A stretch of DNA of 64,000 bases, from positions 124,001 to 188,000 of the forward strand of contig QKXI01000014.1 of the NCBI GenBank assembly GCA_003367665.1, given 5' to 3'. Shown here piece after piece: positions 31,963-41,149 of this stretch. The translations under genes were made by a program, and so were the position numbers. Each line of letters starts with the position of its first letter. Position 1 is the first letter of the stretch. Source of the DNA: Leifsonia sp. ku-ls. Its GTDB lineage: Bacteria > Actinomycetota > Actinomycetes > Actinomycetales > Microbacteriaceae. The notes below the pieces were generated by a model. That model did not search any database, had not been told where the DNA came from, and saw nothing but the letters and a program-made list of their open reading frames with translations.

Positions 31963-33399
31963 ATGAGCATTGCAGAGTCGAAGGAGCGCGCGGAGGCCGC
32001 CACCCACGCCCCGTCCACCGCCTACACCGGCATCAACGACCGGACCCAGCTCAACCCGATCTTCGCCCGCCCGGGCGAGAGCACCGACCTGCCGGTGGAC
32101 CGCATCCCCGACAACGAGTCGCTGCCGGAGACCGCATACCAGATCGTGCACGACGAGTCGATGCTCGACGGGAACGCGCGGCTCAACCTGGCCACCTTCG
32201 TCGGCACGTGGATGGACGACCACGCCGCCCGGCTCTACGCCGAGTCCGCCGACAAGAACATGATCGACAAGGACGAGTACCCGCAGACGGCCGCGATCGA
32301 GACCCGCTGCTGGAAGATCGTCGCGGGGCTCTGGAACGCCCCGGACCCGGAGAAGGCGATCGGCACCTCCACCGTCGGCTCGTCGGAGGCGTGCATGCTC
32401 GGCGGTCTCGCCCTCAAGCGCCGCTGGCAGCAGGCCAGGAAGGCGGAGGGCAAGCCCACCGACAAGCCCAACCTCGTGCTGTCGAGCGCCGTCCAGGTGT
32501 GCTGGGAGAAGTTCTGCAACTACTGGGACGTCGAGCCGCGGTACGTCCCGATCACCGACGAGCACAAGGTGCTCGACGGGTACGAGCTGGAGAAGTACGT
32601 CGACGAGAACACCATCGGCGTCGTCGCCATCATGGGCGTCACCTACACCGGGATGTACGAGCCCGTCGCCGAGATCTCGAAGGCGCTCGACCGCATCCAG
32701 GAGCAGACCGGGCTCGACGTCAAGATCCACGTGGACGGCGCCTCCGGCGGCATGATCGCCCCCTTCCTGCAGCCCGACCTGGAGTGGGACTTCCGCGTGC
32801 CGCGCGTCGTCTCCATCAGCACCTCCGCCCACAAGTACGGCCTGGTGTACCCGGGCCTCGGCTGGGTGGTGTGGCGCACCGTGGGCGACCTGCCGGCCGA
32901 CCTCGTGTTCGACGTCACCTACCTCGGCGGCCACATGCCGACCTTCGCGCTCAACTTCTCGCGGCCCGGCGCGCAGGTGCTGCTGCAGTACTACCTGTTC
33001 CTGCGGCTCGGCTTCGACGGCTACTACCGGGTGCAGAAGGCCTCGCAGGACGTCGCGCTCTTCCTCTCGGGCGAGATCGCGAAGATGCCGGCGTTCGAGC
33101 TGTGGAACGACGGCTCCGACATCCCGGTGTTCGCGTGGCAGCTGAAGAAGGGCCATACAGACAAGTGGAACCTGTACCACCTGTCGGAGCGGCTGCGGCT
33201 GAAGGGCTGGCTCATCCCGGCCTACCCCATGCCCGACAACCTCGCGGATCTCACGGTGCAGCGAATCGTCGTGCGCAACGGACTCAGCCACAACCTGGCG
33301 GAGTCGCTGGTCGTCGACATCCAGGAGGCGGTGGAGTACCTCGACGCCCTCGAGAGCCCCATGCCGACGGAGGGCCAGGTGCATTCCTTCACGCACTGA
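31963..33399 (+). CDS. gadB: glutamate decarboxylase
   Basis: A 478-residue PLP enzyme converting glutamate to GABA with proton uptake. Motifs: GSSEACMLGGLALKRRW (phosphate loop), KIHVDGASGGMIAPF (Asp), cofactor Lys in SISTSAHKYGLVYPG, and the C-terminal helix ending in HSFTH, a form of the pH-sensing tail His near the end seen in GadB. The length (E. coli GadB 466) fits. The ribosome site is GAGGAG. With gadC 60 bp downstream it makes the amino-acid-dependent acid resistance system. Confidence 0.95.
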   Translation: MSIAESKERAEAATHAPSTAYTGINDRTQLNPIFARPGESTDLPVDRIPDNESLPETAYQIVHDESMLDGNARLNLATFVGTWMDDHAARLYAESADKNMIDKDEYPQTAAIETRCWKIVAGLWNAPDPEKAIGTSTVGSSEACMLGGLALKRRWQQARKAEGKPTDKPNLVLSSAVQVCWEKFCNYWDVEPRYVPITDEHKVLDGYELEKYVDENTIGVVAIMGVTYTGMYEPVAEISKALDRIQEQTGLDVKIHVDGASGGMIAPFLQPDLEWDFRVPRVVSISTSAHKYGLVYPGLGWVVWRTVGDLPADLVFDVTYLGGHMPTFALNFSRPGAQVLLQYYLFLRLGFDGYYRVQKASQDVALFLSGEIAKMPAFELWNDGSDIPVFAWQLKKGHTDKWNLYHLSERLRLKGWLIPAYPMPDNLADLTVQRIVVRNGLSHNLAESLVVDIQEAVEYLDALESPMPTEGQVHSFTH

Positions 33400-33459
33400 G
33401 CGACCACCGACTCAGCGAGTACCGAGTACCGACCGACCGAGTACCCAGCGGAGGACACC

Positions 33460-35058
33460 ATGACCGCAACGCGCGAGCCCGGCAAGGCCGTGGCCAAGCA
33501 CACCCGTGCCGATGGAACGCCGGCGCCGTCGCCCGACCACGTGAAGCCGCACCCCTTCGCCTCGGTGCCGCACAAACCGGCCATCGGGGCGCCGGGGACG
33601 ACGGCGAACAAGTTCATGTCGCTCACCCAGCTGGCCATGCTGACGGTGGTGGCCGTCGCCTCGCTGCGTAGCCTGCCCGCCATGGCCGGGTACGGGCTCG
33701 GGTCGATCACGCTGTTCGTCATCCCGGCGATCTTCTTCCTGATCCCGGTGGCGCTGGTCGCCGCCGAGCTCGCGACCGGCTGGAAGGGCGGCGTCTTCAC
33801 CTGGGTCAGGATGGCGTTCGGCGAACGCTGGGGCTTCCAGGCGATCTGGCTCCAGTGGGTGCAGAACGTGGTCTGGTACCCGACGCAGATCGCGTTCATC
33901 GCGGCGTCGCTCGCGTTCGTGTTCCTCGACCCGAACCTGGCGAACTCCGGCTTCTACACCGCGATCGTGATCCTGGTCATCTACTGGTTCTCGACGTTCA
34001 TCACGCTGCGCGGCGGCAACCTGTTCGCGAAGGTCGGCTCGTGGTCGGGGCTCGCCGGCACGATCTTCCCGGGCGTGCTGCTCATCCTGTTCGGGGCGAT
34101 CTGGCTCGGCACGGGGCACACCAGCGAGACGCCGCTGACCGCGTCGGCGGTCATCCCGCCGTTCACCGGGATCGCGTCCATCGTGCTCATCGTGTCGAAC
34201 GTGCTCGCCTACGCCGGGATGGAGGTGAACGCCGTGCACGCGAACGACCTGAAGGACCCGGGAAGGGGCTACCCGAAGACGGTGCTCATCTCGTCCATCC
34301 TCATCCTCGGCATCTTCATCTTCCCGACGGTCGCGATCGCCGTGGCCGTGCCGTCGTCGGAGCTCGGCCTGACCACCGGCATCAACCTGGCGTTCAAGAC
34401 CTTCTTCGACGCCTGGGGGATGGACTGGGCGACCCCGGTGATCTCGCTGCTGATCGCGCTCGGCGCGTTCGCGTCCGTCGTGACCTGGATCGCGGGTCCG
34501 TCCCGCGGTCTGCTCGCCGCGGCGCGCTCCGGCTACCTGCCGGCGTTCCTGCAACGCAGGAACAAGGCGGGCGTGCAGGTCGGCATCCTGAGCGTGCAGG
34601 GCATCGTGGTGACGCTGCTGGCGTCGCTGTTCATCTTCGTGCCCAACATCAACACCGCGTTCATCCTGCTGGTCGACATGGCTGCAGCGCTCTACCTGAT
34701 CATGTACATGATGATGTTCGCGGCGGCGCTGCGCCTCCGGCGCACGCACCCGCAGGTGAAGCGCACCTACCGCACCCCGGCGATGGGCCTGATCGCGACG
34801 GTCGGCTTCCTCGCCTGCCTCGCCGCCTTCCTGCTGGGCTTCGTGCCGCCGGCGGGCTTCGCGCAGGGGGCTCCGGGATGGGCGTACCCGGCGCTCGTGG
34901 CGGTGGTCGTCATTCTGCTCGGCGTCCCGCCGCTGATCTTCTACGCGGCGAGACGTCCCGGCTGGGACCAGCGGACCGACCAGGAGAAGGCGACGTTCGA
35001 CGACGTGCTGGTCAACCCGCCGGATCGCGCCGCGGAGAAGGGGCCGGACACGGCCTGA
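33460..35058 (+). CDS. gadC: glutamate/GABA antiporter (GadC-type APC transporter)
   Basis: A 532-residue APC-superfamily transporter with about twelve helices and a hydrophilic N-terminus of 45 residues. Helix 1 region: SLTQLAMLTVVAVASLRSLPAMAGYGLGS; EMNAVHAND-like GMEVNAVHANDLKDP is typical of the glutamate:GABA antiporter family. Directly downstream of gadB with a GGAGGAC ribosome site. The hydrophilic C-terminal tail (after residue 505) could play the role of the C-plug of E. coli GadC; this is inferred. Confidence 0.92.
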   Translation: MTATREPGKAVAKHTRADGTPAPSPDHVKPHPFASVPHKPAIGAPGTTANKFMSLTQLAMLTVVAVASLRSLPAMAGYGLGSITLFVIPAIFFLIPVALVAAELATGWKGGVFTWVRMAFGERWGFQAIWLQWVQNVVWYPTQIAFIAASLAFVFLDPNLANSGFYTAIVILVIYWFSTFITLRGGNLFAKVGSWSGLAGTIFPGVLLILFGAIWLGTGHTSETPLTASAVIPPFTGIASIVLIVSNVLAYAGMEVNAVHANDLKDPGRGYPKTVLISSILILGIFIFPTVAIAVAVPSSELGLTTGINLAFKTFFDAWGMDWATPVISLLIALGAFASVVTWIAGPSRGLLAAARSGYLPAFLQRRNKAGVQVGILSVQGIVVTLLASLFIFVPNINTAFILLVDMAAALYLIMYMMMFAAALRLRRTHPQVKRTYRTPAMGLIATVGFLACLAAFLLGFVPPAGFAQGAPGWAYPALVAVVVILLGVPPLIFYAARRPGWDQRTDQEKATFDDVLVNPPDRAAEKGPDTA

Positions 35059-35063
35059 GGGCT

Positions 35064-35100
35064 CCGCCTGACGCCGAACCCCTTCTCCGACGTCAGGCGG
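35064..35100. terminator. bidirectional terminator after gadC
   Basis: CCGCCTGACG at 35064-35073 pairs perfectly with 35091-35100 (10 bp, 17-nt loop). It lies between the gadC stop and the convergent epimerase stop, so it should end both transcripts. Confidence 0.7.
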
Positions 35101-35107
35101 TCCGGCC

Positions 35108-36013
35108 TCAGGCGGCGGCGCGGGCGAAGTAGTGGCCGGCGGCCAGGTCTTCGAGCAGGGTGGGGCCGGTCGGCCGCCAGTCGAACCGCTCCTGCGTGAG
35201 CGCGCTGGAGGCGGGGATGTCGAGCTGGAAGAACCGGCCGATCCACCCGAAGTGCGTTTCGACGTCGTCGGGGGAGATGGAGGCGGTCGGGACGCCAAGG
35301 CCCCGGCCGATGGCTTCGGCGATGTCGCGCGCGGCGACGCCCTCCTCTCCCACGGCGTGCACGATGCGCGCGGTGCCGGGGTTCTCCAGCGCCTTCGCCA
35401 CCAGCCGTCCGGCGTCGGAGCGGTGCACGGCGGGCCAGCGATTGGCGCCGTCGCCGACGTACCCGGCGACGCCGGTGCGCCGCGCGACGTCGACGAGGAC
35501 GGCCGTGAAGCCATGGTCGCCGTCGCCGTGGACGGTCGGGGCGAACCGCAGCGCGACCGGCTGGACGCCGCGCTCGGCGAACCCGAGCGCGAGCGCCTCG
35601 GCGCCGCCGCGCGGGGCGTCGGCTCCGATGTACGGCGTCGGGTCCTCCTCCGTCGCCGCGCGGCCCGGCGCGACGAGCGCGACGCCGGAGGCGAACAGCA
35701 GGGGCTTTCCTGTGCCGGCGAGCGCGTCGCCGAAGGTCTCCATGACCGCCCGCTCGGTGCGTCCGGATGCGGCGTAGTCGCTGAAGTCGTGCTTGAAGCC
35801 CAGGTGGATGACGGCGTCGGCGCCCTCTGCGGCGGTCCGCAGGGTGTCGAGGTCGTCGAGGCTGCCGGGGATCGCGGCCACCCCGGCGGCGCGCAGACGT
35901 GCGGCGGAGTCGTCCGAGCGGGCGATCCCGCTCACCTCGTGCCCGGCGGCGAGCAGTTCGGGAACGACGGCAGAGCCGATCCATCCCGAAGCCCCTGTCA
36001 TGAAGACGCGCAT
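35108..36013 (-). CDS. extended SDR: NAD-dependent epimerase/dehydratase
   Basis: A 301-residue protein with the extended-SDR nucleotide motif TGASGWIG at residues 6-13 and a VIHLGFKHDFSDYAASG stretch. The YxxxK catalytic pair is not obvious (the region around residues 125-140 reads PTPYIGADAPRGGAEA), so it may be an atypical member. It is divergent from the TetR gene, with two operator palindromes between, hence a likely TetR target gene. The substrate is unknown. Confidence 0.88.
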   Translation of the reverse strand: MRVFMTGASGWIGSAVVPELLAAGHEVSGIARSDDSAARLRAAGVAAIPGSLDDLDTLRTAAEGADAVIHLGFKHDFSDYAASGRTERAVMETFGDALAGTGKPLLFASGVALVAPGRAATEEDPTPYIGADAPRGGAEALALGFAERGVQPVALRFAPTVHGDGDHGFTAVLVDVARRTGVAGYVGDGANRWPAVHRSDAGRLVAKALENPGTARIVHAVGEEGVAARDIAEAIGRGLGVPTASISPDDVETHFGWIGRFFQLDIPASSALTQERFDWRPTGPTLLEDLAAGHYFARAAA

Positions 36014-36029
36014 GGCGTTCTCCTCTCAG

Positions 36030-36050
36030 TGATGTCAGAAACTGTCATCA
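36030..36050. promoter_or_regulatory. TetR operator 1
   Basis: Arms TGATGTCAG and CTGTCATCA around AAA form an imperfect 21-bp palindrome 17 bp before the epimerase start codon. The only asymmetry is a T opposite T at the sixth position. An identical pair of arms follows 30 bp away. Confidence 0.8.
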
Positions 36051-36059
36051 GCGTAGCAC

Positions 36060-36080
36060 TGATGTCAGCCTCTGTCATCA
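36060..36080. promoter_or_regulatory. TetR operator 2
   Basis: The arms TGATGTCAG and CTGTCATCA recur here around CCT. The distance of 30 bp between operator centres puts both on nearly the same face of the helix. The site lies directly in front of the TATGAT -10 box (36082-36087) of the tetR gene, so binding should repress both directions. Confidence 0.8.
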
Positions 36081-36093
36081 CTATGATCGTCGT

Positions 36094-36657
36094 ATGGGAC
36101 GCTGGGAGCCGGACGCACGCGGGCGCATGACGCAGGCCGCGCTCGAGCTGTACCTCGAGCCCGGCTACGAGCAGACGACCGTCGCCGACATCGCCGCGCG
36201 GGCGGGTGTGACCGAGCGCACCTTCTTCCGGCACTTCTCCGACAAGCGCGAGGTGCTCTTCTCCGGCTCGACACTGCTGCAGGAGGCCGTGCTCGCCGCG
36301 ATCGCGGCCGCTCCGGAGGACGCGCCGCCCCTGGTCGCCGCGGCGGCCGGCATGGATGCCGCCGCGGTGGCGCTGCAGAGCCAGCCCGACCCGACCTTCC
36401 CGCGTCGCCGCGCCGCGGTCATCGCGGCGAACCCGAGCCTGCAGGAGCGTGAACTGTTGAAGATGGCGACGCTCGCCAACGCGGTCGCCGAGGCGCTGAC
36501 GGATCGCGGCGCCGATCCGGAGGAGGCCGCCGTCGCCGCCGAGGCCGCCGGCGCTGCGTTCCGGCTGGCGTTCGACCGCTGGACGACCTCCGAAGAGCCG
36601 CTCGACCTGCGCGCCCTGGTCGCCGAGGGCGTCGCACGGTTCCGCGCGCTCGGCTGA
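36094..36657 (+). CDS. TetR-family repressor
   Basis: A 187-residue regulator. The helix-turn-helix lies at residues 27-50 (TTVADIAARAGVTERTFFRHFSDKREV). The ligand domain is Ala-rich and divergent. A -10 box TATGAT ends 6 bp before the ATG, so the mRNA is leaderless. The two matching palindromes between this gene and the divergent epimerase gene are almost certainly its operators. The inducer is unknown; the epimerase substrate is a candidate. Confidence 0.92.
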   Translation: MGRWEPDARGRMTQAALELYLEPGYEQTTVADIAARAGVTERTFFRHFSDKREVLFSGSTLLQEAVLAAIAAAPEDAPPLVAAAAGMDAAAVALQSQPDPTFPRRRAAVIAANPSLQERELLKMATLANAVAEALTDRGADPEEAAVAAEAAGAAFRLAFDRWTTSEEPLDLRALVAEGVARFRALG

Positions 36658-36741
36658 CGCCGGGCTTGCCCCGCGCCGACCCGGTGGGAGGATGTGCGCA
36701 AGGCAGGCGTCCGCGGACGTCCCGGAGCGAGGGGATCGCAG

Positions 36742-37680
36742 ATGGCAGCAGAGACCTGGGTCGACCGTCCGGACGCCGTGCCGCACCCGCACCACCATCA
36801 CGGCTGGTGGTGGAAGACGCTGCTGACCGGGCTGGCGCTGTGGATCCTGACGATCGTCGTCACCGTCGCCACCGGCAACACCAACCTCGTCCCGACGCTC
36901 ATCCTGCTCGGCAGCTTCCTGGTGCCGTTCTGCGTCGTCCTCTTCGCCATCGAGCGCGTGACCGGGAGCATCAGCTCGCTGCAGCTCGTGCTCGCGTTCT
37001 TCGTCGGCGGCATCTTCGGCGTGCTCGGCGCCTCGCTGCTGGAGGTGAACCTGCACCAGAGCTACTGGCTCTACCTGCTCGTGGGGCTGATCGAGGAGCT
37101 GGTGAAGGGCGTGCTGCTGGTCATCATCGGCTGGCGCGTCGTGCCGAAGACGGCGACCCAGGGCGCCCTGCTCGGCGCGACCGTCGGCGCGGGCTTCGCC
37201 GCCTTCGAGTCGGCGGGGTACGCGTTCAACGCCGCCATCACCGCCCAGGGCATCGACCTCCTTTCGCTGCTGCAGACGGAGGTGCTGCGCGCGATCCTCG
37301 CGCCGGTCGGCCACGTGCTCTGGACGGCCGTGCTCGGCGCGGTGCTGTTCGGCGCGGCCCGCGGGCGCGACCGGTTCCGGTTCTCGCCCTGGGTGCTGCT
37401 CGCCTACGCCGGCGTCGCCGTGCTGCACGCGCTGTGGGACTCGGCCAGCGACGTCGCCGCGGTGCTCGCGCTGATCGCCAACGGACGCGCGGTGGCCGAG
37501 CTCGCCACCGCCGGCGGCCTGACGGCGCAGACCGCGTCGGCCGTCACGGCGCTCGCGAGCATCCTGTACGTGGTGGTGCTGATCGTGGTGGCCGCCGGCG
37601 GCATCCTCACGCTCTGGCTGGTGCTGCGGCACTACCACCGGGCCGAGCGGCGGAGGCTGGCGGCGCAGCCCATCGTCTAG
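36742..37680 (+). CDS. PrsW-like intramembrane metalloprotease
   Basis: A 312-residue membrane protein with about eight helices. The family motifs are present: LIEELVKG (double Glu), GFAAFESAGYAFN (Phe-x-x-x-Glu), HVLWTAVLGAVLFG (His) and HALWDSASD (His, Asp), which together are thought to bind the catalytic metal. PrsW proteases cut anti-sigma factors within the membrane; no anti-sigma gene lies nearby. A run HPHHHH at residues 14-20 precedes helix 1. ATG 36742 is chosen over GTG 36694 because of the basic, low-quality leader. The 3' end overlaps the convergent hydrolase gene by 4 bp. Confidence 0.88.
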   Translation: MAAETWVDRPDAVPHPHHHHGWWWKTLLTGLALWILTIVVTVATGNTNLVPTLILLGSFLVPFCVVLFAIERVTGSISSLQLVLAFFVGGIFGVLGASLLEVNLHQSYWLYLLVGLIEELVKGVLLVIIGWRVVPKTATQGALLGATVGAGFAAFESAGYAFNAAITAQGIDLLSLLQTEVLRAILAPVGHVLWTAVLGAVLFGAARGRDRFRFSPWVLLAYAGVAVLHALWDSASDVAAVLALIANGRAVAELATAGGLTAQTASAVTALASILYVVVLIVVAAGGILTLWLVLRHYHRAERRRLAAQPIV

Positions 37681-38249
37681 GCGGCGGAGGTCGGTGTCGA
37701 TCCCCGCGATGTCAGCCCGGTGAGAAGGCGCCTGCCCTGGGGCCAGTCGCCCAGGCCGCTCCCGGAGTTCAGGTGACCGAGACTCCCCACCGGTTCGAAG
37801 CGGCTTCCCCAGTTGGTCGCGAGATCCCGTGCCACCTCGAGGCGACAGTATGGGTCGTTCGCGCTGGCCACGACGACGCTCGGGCACGGCAGGGGGTGCG
37901 GCAGGACGTCCACGAACGTCGGCGCAGCCTCGCCCGGGAACCTCTCACCCGCCGGGTCCGGGGGTGCGACCAGCAGCGTCCCCCGTGGCGGCCGGATGCC
38001 CGCCTCGCGGAGCCATGCCGACGCGGCCCAGCATCCGAGGCTGTGCGCGACGAGGACGACGTCGTCGGCGCGCGCCTCGACCTCCTTTACGGCCCGGTCG
38101 ATCGCGTCGACCCAGTCACCGAGGTCCGGCTGAGACCACGACTGCGGTCGGATGCGCGCCGCAGCCGCGCCCCACTGCCGCTGCCACAAGGTCTGCCAGT
38201 GCTCGTCATCCGAACCTCCGATGCCGGGAACGATCACATATCCGACCAC
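37677..38249 (-). CDS. RBBP9/YdeN-type alpha/beta hydrolase
   Basis: A 190-residue small serine hydrolase. It opens with YVIVPGIGGSDDEHWQTLWQ, the signature of the RBBP9/YdeN family; the nucleophile elbow is LVAHSLGCWAAS; the acid lies in VVASANDPYC and the His in GSLGHLNSGSGLGDW. Function in bacteria is poorly known. The 3' end overlaps prsW by 4 bp in convergent orientation. Confidence 0.92.
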   Translation of the reverse strand: MVGYVIVPGIGGSDDEHWQTLWQRQWGAAAARIRPQSWSQPDLGDWVDAIDRAVKEVEARADDVVLVAHSLGCWAASAWLREAGIRPPRGTLLVAPPDPAGERFPGEAAPTFVDVLPHPLPCPSVVVASANDPYCRLEVARDLATNWGSRFEPVGSLGHLNSGSGLGDWPQGRRLLTGLTSRGSTPTSAA

Positions 38250-38333
38250 ACGTCACCTCTGCTTCACTCGCTGCACGGGGCGTCGGCCGAGCCCCTGGAT
38301 TCAGCCTCGCACAGCAAGTGACGCCGGCAACGG

Positions 38334-39293
38334 CTAGGCGGCGGTCCGTCTCCGTTCGACCGCCCGGTCGGCGTCCTCCATCGCGAGGTCGGCGTTGATC
38401 TGCGCCCCGGCCAGCGCCCCTGCCGCCGCGGCCGCCCCGACCTGCGCGGTGGCGTTGGACGCGTTGCCCGCCACCCACACGCCCGGCACGTCGGCACGTC
38501 CGAAGGCGTCGGCGTGGATGGTCGTGCCCATCCCGCCGGGGAGCTCCTCGAGCGTCAGGCCGAGCGACGTGATTCCCGCAACCCGCGCCTCCAGCCGGGT
38601 GGCGACGGCGATCACCTGACGCGGGACCGTGCGACCGTCCTCCAGCCGCACGCCGGAGATGCGGCCGTCGGTCGTCTCGACCGCGGTCACCCGGCCCGGG
38701 ACCACCGGCACGTCGAGGGCCGCCAACCGCTCGCGGGACGCCTCGCCGAGGGGGTGGCCGTTCTCCAGGTAGACGACGTCCGCCGACAGCTGCCGGAACA
38801 GCAGCGCCTGGTGCATCGAGTTCTCGCCCATCGCGAGGATGCCGATGGGCCGATCCCGCACCTCCCAGCCGTGGCAGTACGGGCAGTGCACGACGTCGTG
38901 GCCCCAGTGCTCGGCGAGGCCCGGGACGTCGGGCAGGACGTCGACCACGCCGGTCGCCACCAGCAGGCGGCGGGCGTGCAGCAGCCGGCCGTCGGTCAGC
39001 GTGACCGCGAACCCGTCCGTCTCGCGCGCCGTGTCGGCCACCTCGCCGCTCAGGATGCGGCCGCCGTAGCGGACCACCTCGTCGCGCCCGGCGCGCAGCA
39101 GCTCGCCCGGCGGCGTGCCGTCACGGGCGAGCAGCCCGTGCACCGCGTCCGCCGGGGCGTTGCGCGGTTCGCCGGCGTCGACGACCGCCACCGTGCGGCA
39201 TGAGCGCGCCAGCATGAGCGCGCCGTTCAGCCCGGCCGCGCCGCCGCCGATCACGATGGCGTCCAGCGTTTCGTCGTTGCGTTCGTGCGTCAT
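38334..39293 (-). CDS. thioredoxin-reductase-like flavoprotein
   Basis: A 319-residue FAD/NAD(P)-dependent oxidoreductase. The FAD loop is IVIGGGAAGLNGALMLAR; the redox-like motif is HCPYCHGWE in place of the CATC of thioredoxin reductase; the FAD end motif is VPGVWVAGNASN. Members with CPYCHG are often reductases or oxidases of small disulfide or dithiolopyrrolone compounds, or plain redox enzymes. The divergent XRE-cupin regulator gene begins 66 bp away and is likely the regulator. Confidence 0.9.
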   Translation of the reverse strand: MTHERNDETLDAIVIGGGAAGLNGALMLARSCRTVAVVDAGEPRNAPADAVHGLLARDGTPPGELLRAGRDEVVRYGGRILSGEVADTARETDGFAVTLTDGRLLHARRLLVATGVVDVLPDVPGLAEHWGHDVVHCPYCHGWEVRDRPIGILAMGENSMHQALLFRQLSADVVYLENGHPLGEASRERLAALDVPVVPGRVTAVETTDGRISGVRLEDGRTVPRQVIAVATRLEARVAGITSLGLTLEELPGGMGTTIHADAFGRADVPGVWVAGNASNATAQVGAAAAAGALAGAQINADLAMEDADRAVERRRTAA

Positions 39294-39324
39294 ACCGGCA
39301 GTGTCGCGATCGCCCGTCGACGAT

Positions 39325-39351
39325 GGCAAGCCGATTTGCCGAACTGGCAAA
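39325..39351. promoter_or_regulatory. operator cluster between flavoprotein and XRE genes
   Basis: TTTGCC-GAACT-GGCAAA at 39335-39351 is a perfect inverted repeat. A further half-site GGCAA at 39325-39329 pairs with TTGCC (39336-39340) as a second overlapping dyad. The right end is 8 bp before the XRE-cupin start codon, which suggests autoregulation plus control of the divergent flavoprotein gene. Confidence 0.7.
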
Positions 39352-39359
39352 CTTGGAGC

Positions 39360-39938
39360 ATGGACACCGACGACGCGATCGCCGCGGCCGGCACCCGCCT
39401 CCGCGGGCTGCGCCGCGACCGCGGCATGACCCTCGCCCAGGTCGAGGCCGCCACCGGCATCTCGACCAGCACGCTGAGCCGGCTGGAGTCCGGCGGCAGG
39501 CGCGCCACCCTCGAGCTGCTGCTCCCGCTCGCCCGCGTCTACGGCACCACCCTCGACGACCTCGTCCGCGCGCCCGGCGTGCCCGACCCGCGCGTCCGCT
39601 CCCGACCCATCCGCCGCGGCGGGATGACGCTGTTCCCGCTCACCCGGCACGCCTCCGGTCTGCAGGCCTACAAGATGGTGCTCCCTCCCGGCCGGCGGAC
39701 CGTGCCGCAGCCGCGGACCCACGAGGGCTACGAGTGGCTGTACGTGCTCAGCGGCCGGCTCCGACTCGTGCTCGGCGACACCGAGACGGTGCTGGAGCCG
39801 GGGGAGGCGGCCGAGTTCGACACGCGCGTGCCGCACTGGTTCGGCACGGAGGACGGCGGCGCAGTGGAGCTGCTGTCGCTGTTCGGCGCGCAGGGCGAGC
39901 GGGCGCACGTGCGGGCGAGCACCGTCACTCCTCGGTGA
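39360..39938 (+). CDS. XRE-family regulator with cupin domain
   Basis: A 192-residue protein. Residues 10-65 form a lambda-repressor-like helix-turn-helix (LRGLRRDRGMTLAQVEAATGISTSTLSRLESGGRRATLELLLPLARVYG); residues 110-180 form a cupin barrel with PQPRTHEGYEWLYVLSGRLRLVLGD and PHWFGTEDGG. Such MBF/XRE-cupin regulators sense small ligands. Its 3' end overlaps that of the RimK-like gene by 14 bp, tail to tail. Confidence 0.93.
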   Translation: MDTDDAIAAAGTRLRGLRRDRGMTLAQVEAATGISTSTLSRLESGGRRATLELLLPLARVYGTTLDDLVRAPGVPDPRVRSRPIRRGGMTLFPLTRHASGLQAYKMVLPPGRRTVPQPRTHEGYEWLYVLSGRLRLVLGDTETVLEPGEAAEFDTRVPHWFGTEDGGAVELLSLFGAQGERAHVRASTVTPR

Positions 39939-41124
39939 GCGCCTCCTGGGCCTCCTTCGGCAGCTTCCGCACCTTCGCCCGCCGCTTGCGGCGGTCGGGG
40001 ATCATCGACCGCATCTCCTCCAGGCGACCGAAGCAGAGCAGCCGGTCGCCCGGCTCCAGGACGACGCCGCTGCGCGGGTTCGGGATGACGGATGTGCCGC
40101 GGTGCAGCGTGAGCGCGGTGATGTCGCGCTCCCACAGGCCGGAGTCGCGCAGCGTCTTTCCGACGATGTCGGCGTTCGTGTGCACCAGCAGCTCGGCGAC
40201 GCCGTAGCCGGTGGAGACGCTCAGCCGCTGGCGCACGTCGATCTCGGGGAACGCCACCTGGTTGTCGATGAAGTCGACGATCGCGCCGGCCACGTCCAAA
40301 CCGGTCGCGCGCTCGATGCCCTCGAGGCCGGGGGAGGAGTTGACCTCCATCACCAGCGGGCCGTCCTTGCCTTCCAGCATGTCGACGCCCGCCACGCGCA
40401 GGCCCATGATCTGGGCCGACCGCACCGCCGCCTCCTCGAACTCCGGTGAGAGCGCCACCTTCTCGACCGTGCCGCCGCGGTGCACGTTCGAACGGAACTC
40501 GTCGCCGCTCGCCACGCGCCGCATGGCCGCCACGACGCGGTCCCCGACGACGAGCGCCCGGATGTCGCGGCCGCGGCTCTCCGCGATGAAGCTCTGGATG
40601 AGGACGTTCTGCTTCGTCGAGTGCAGCGTCTCGATGATCGACTCCGCGATCTTCGCCTCGGGAGCCAGGATGACCCCGATGCCCTGGGTGCCCTCCAGCA
40701 GCTTGATCACCACCGGCGCGCCGCCGACCCGCTCGATCGCCATGCGCACGTCGGCGCGGCTGTTCACGAAGGCCGTGCGCGGCATCCCGATGCCGTGGCG
40801 CGAGAGGATCTGTGTCGCGCGCAGTTTGTCGCGCGAGTTGGTGATGCCGTTGGCGGTGTTCGGCGTGTACACGTCCATCTGCTCGAACTGCCGCACGACG
40901 GCGGTGCCGTAGTAGGTGATCGAGTTGCCGATGCGCGGCAGGATGGCGTCGTAGTCCGACAGCAGCCGCCCCCGGTACTGCAAGTCGGGCTCCTCGCCGG
41001 AGAGGTCGATCGCGAACCGGAGCGTGTTCAGCACCTTCACCCTGTGGCCGCGCTGTTCGGCCGCCGCACGCAGCCGCTGCGTCGAGTACGCGTGCGGGGC
41101 GCGCGAGAGGATGGCGAGTTTCAC
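39925..41124 (-). CDS. rimK: RimK-type ATP-grasp ligase fused to a TrkA_C domain
   Basis: A 399-residue protein. Residues 1-290 are a RimK-like ATP-grasp ligase (KLAILSRAPHAYST..., NGITNSRDKLRATQIL, GTQGIGVILA, DMLEGKDGPLVMEVNSSPGLEGIE). RimK adds glutamate residues to a protein tail in E. coli (S6). From about 315 on a RCK/TrkA C-terminal domain is attached (YGVAELLVHTNADIVGKTLRDSGLWERDITALTLHRG...PNPRSGVVLEPGDRLLCFG), normally a ligand sensor of potassium channels. GTG 41124 follows AGGAG. The opposite neighbour is a retropepsin-like protease. Confidence 0.92.
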   Translation of the reverse strand: MKLAILSRAPHAYSTQRLRAAAEQRGHRVKVLNTLRFAIDLSGEEPDLQYRGRLLSDYDAILPRIGNSITYYGTAVVRQFEQMDVYTPNTANGITNSRDKLRATQILSRHGIGMPRTAFVNSRADVRMAIERVGGAPVVIKLLEGTQGIGVILAPEAKIAESIIETLHSTKQNVLIQSFIAESRGRDIRALVVGDRVVAAMRRVASGDEFRSNVHRGGTVEKVALSPEFEEAAVRSAQIMGLRVAGVDMLEGKDGPLVMEVNSSPGLEGIERATGLDVAGAIVDFIDNQVAFPEIDVRQRLSVSTGYGVAELLVHTNADIVGKTLRDSGLWERDITALTLHRGTSVIPNPRSGVVLEPGDRLLCFGRLEEMRSMIPDRRKRRAKVRKLPKEAQEALTEE

Positions 41125-41149
41125 GGGGTGCTCCTGCGAAGATGGGGGA

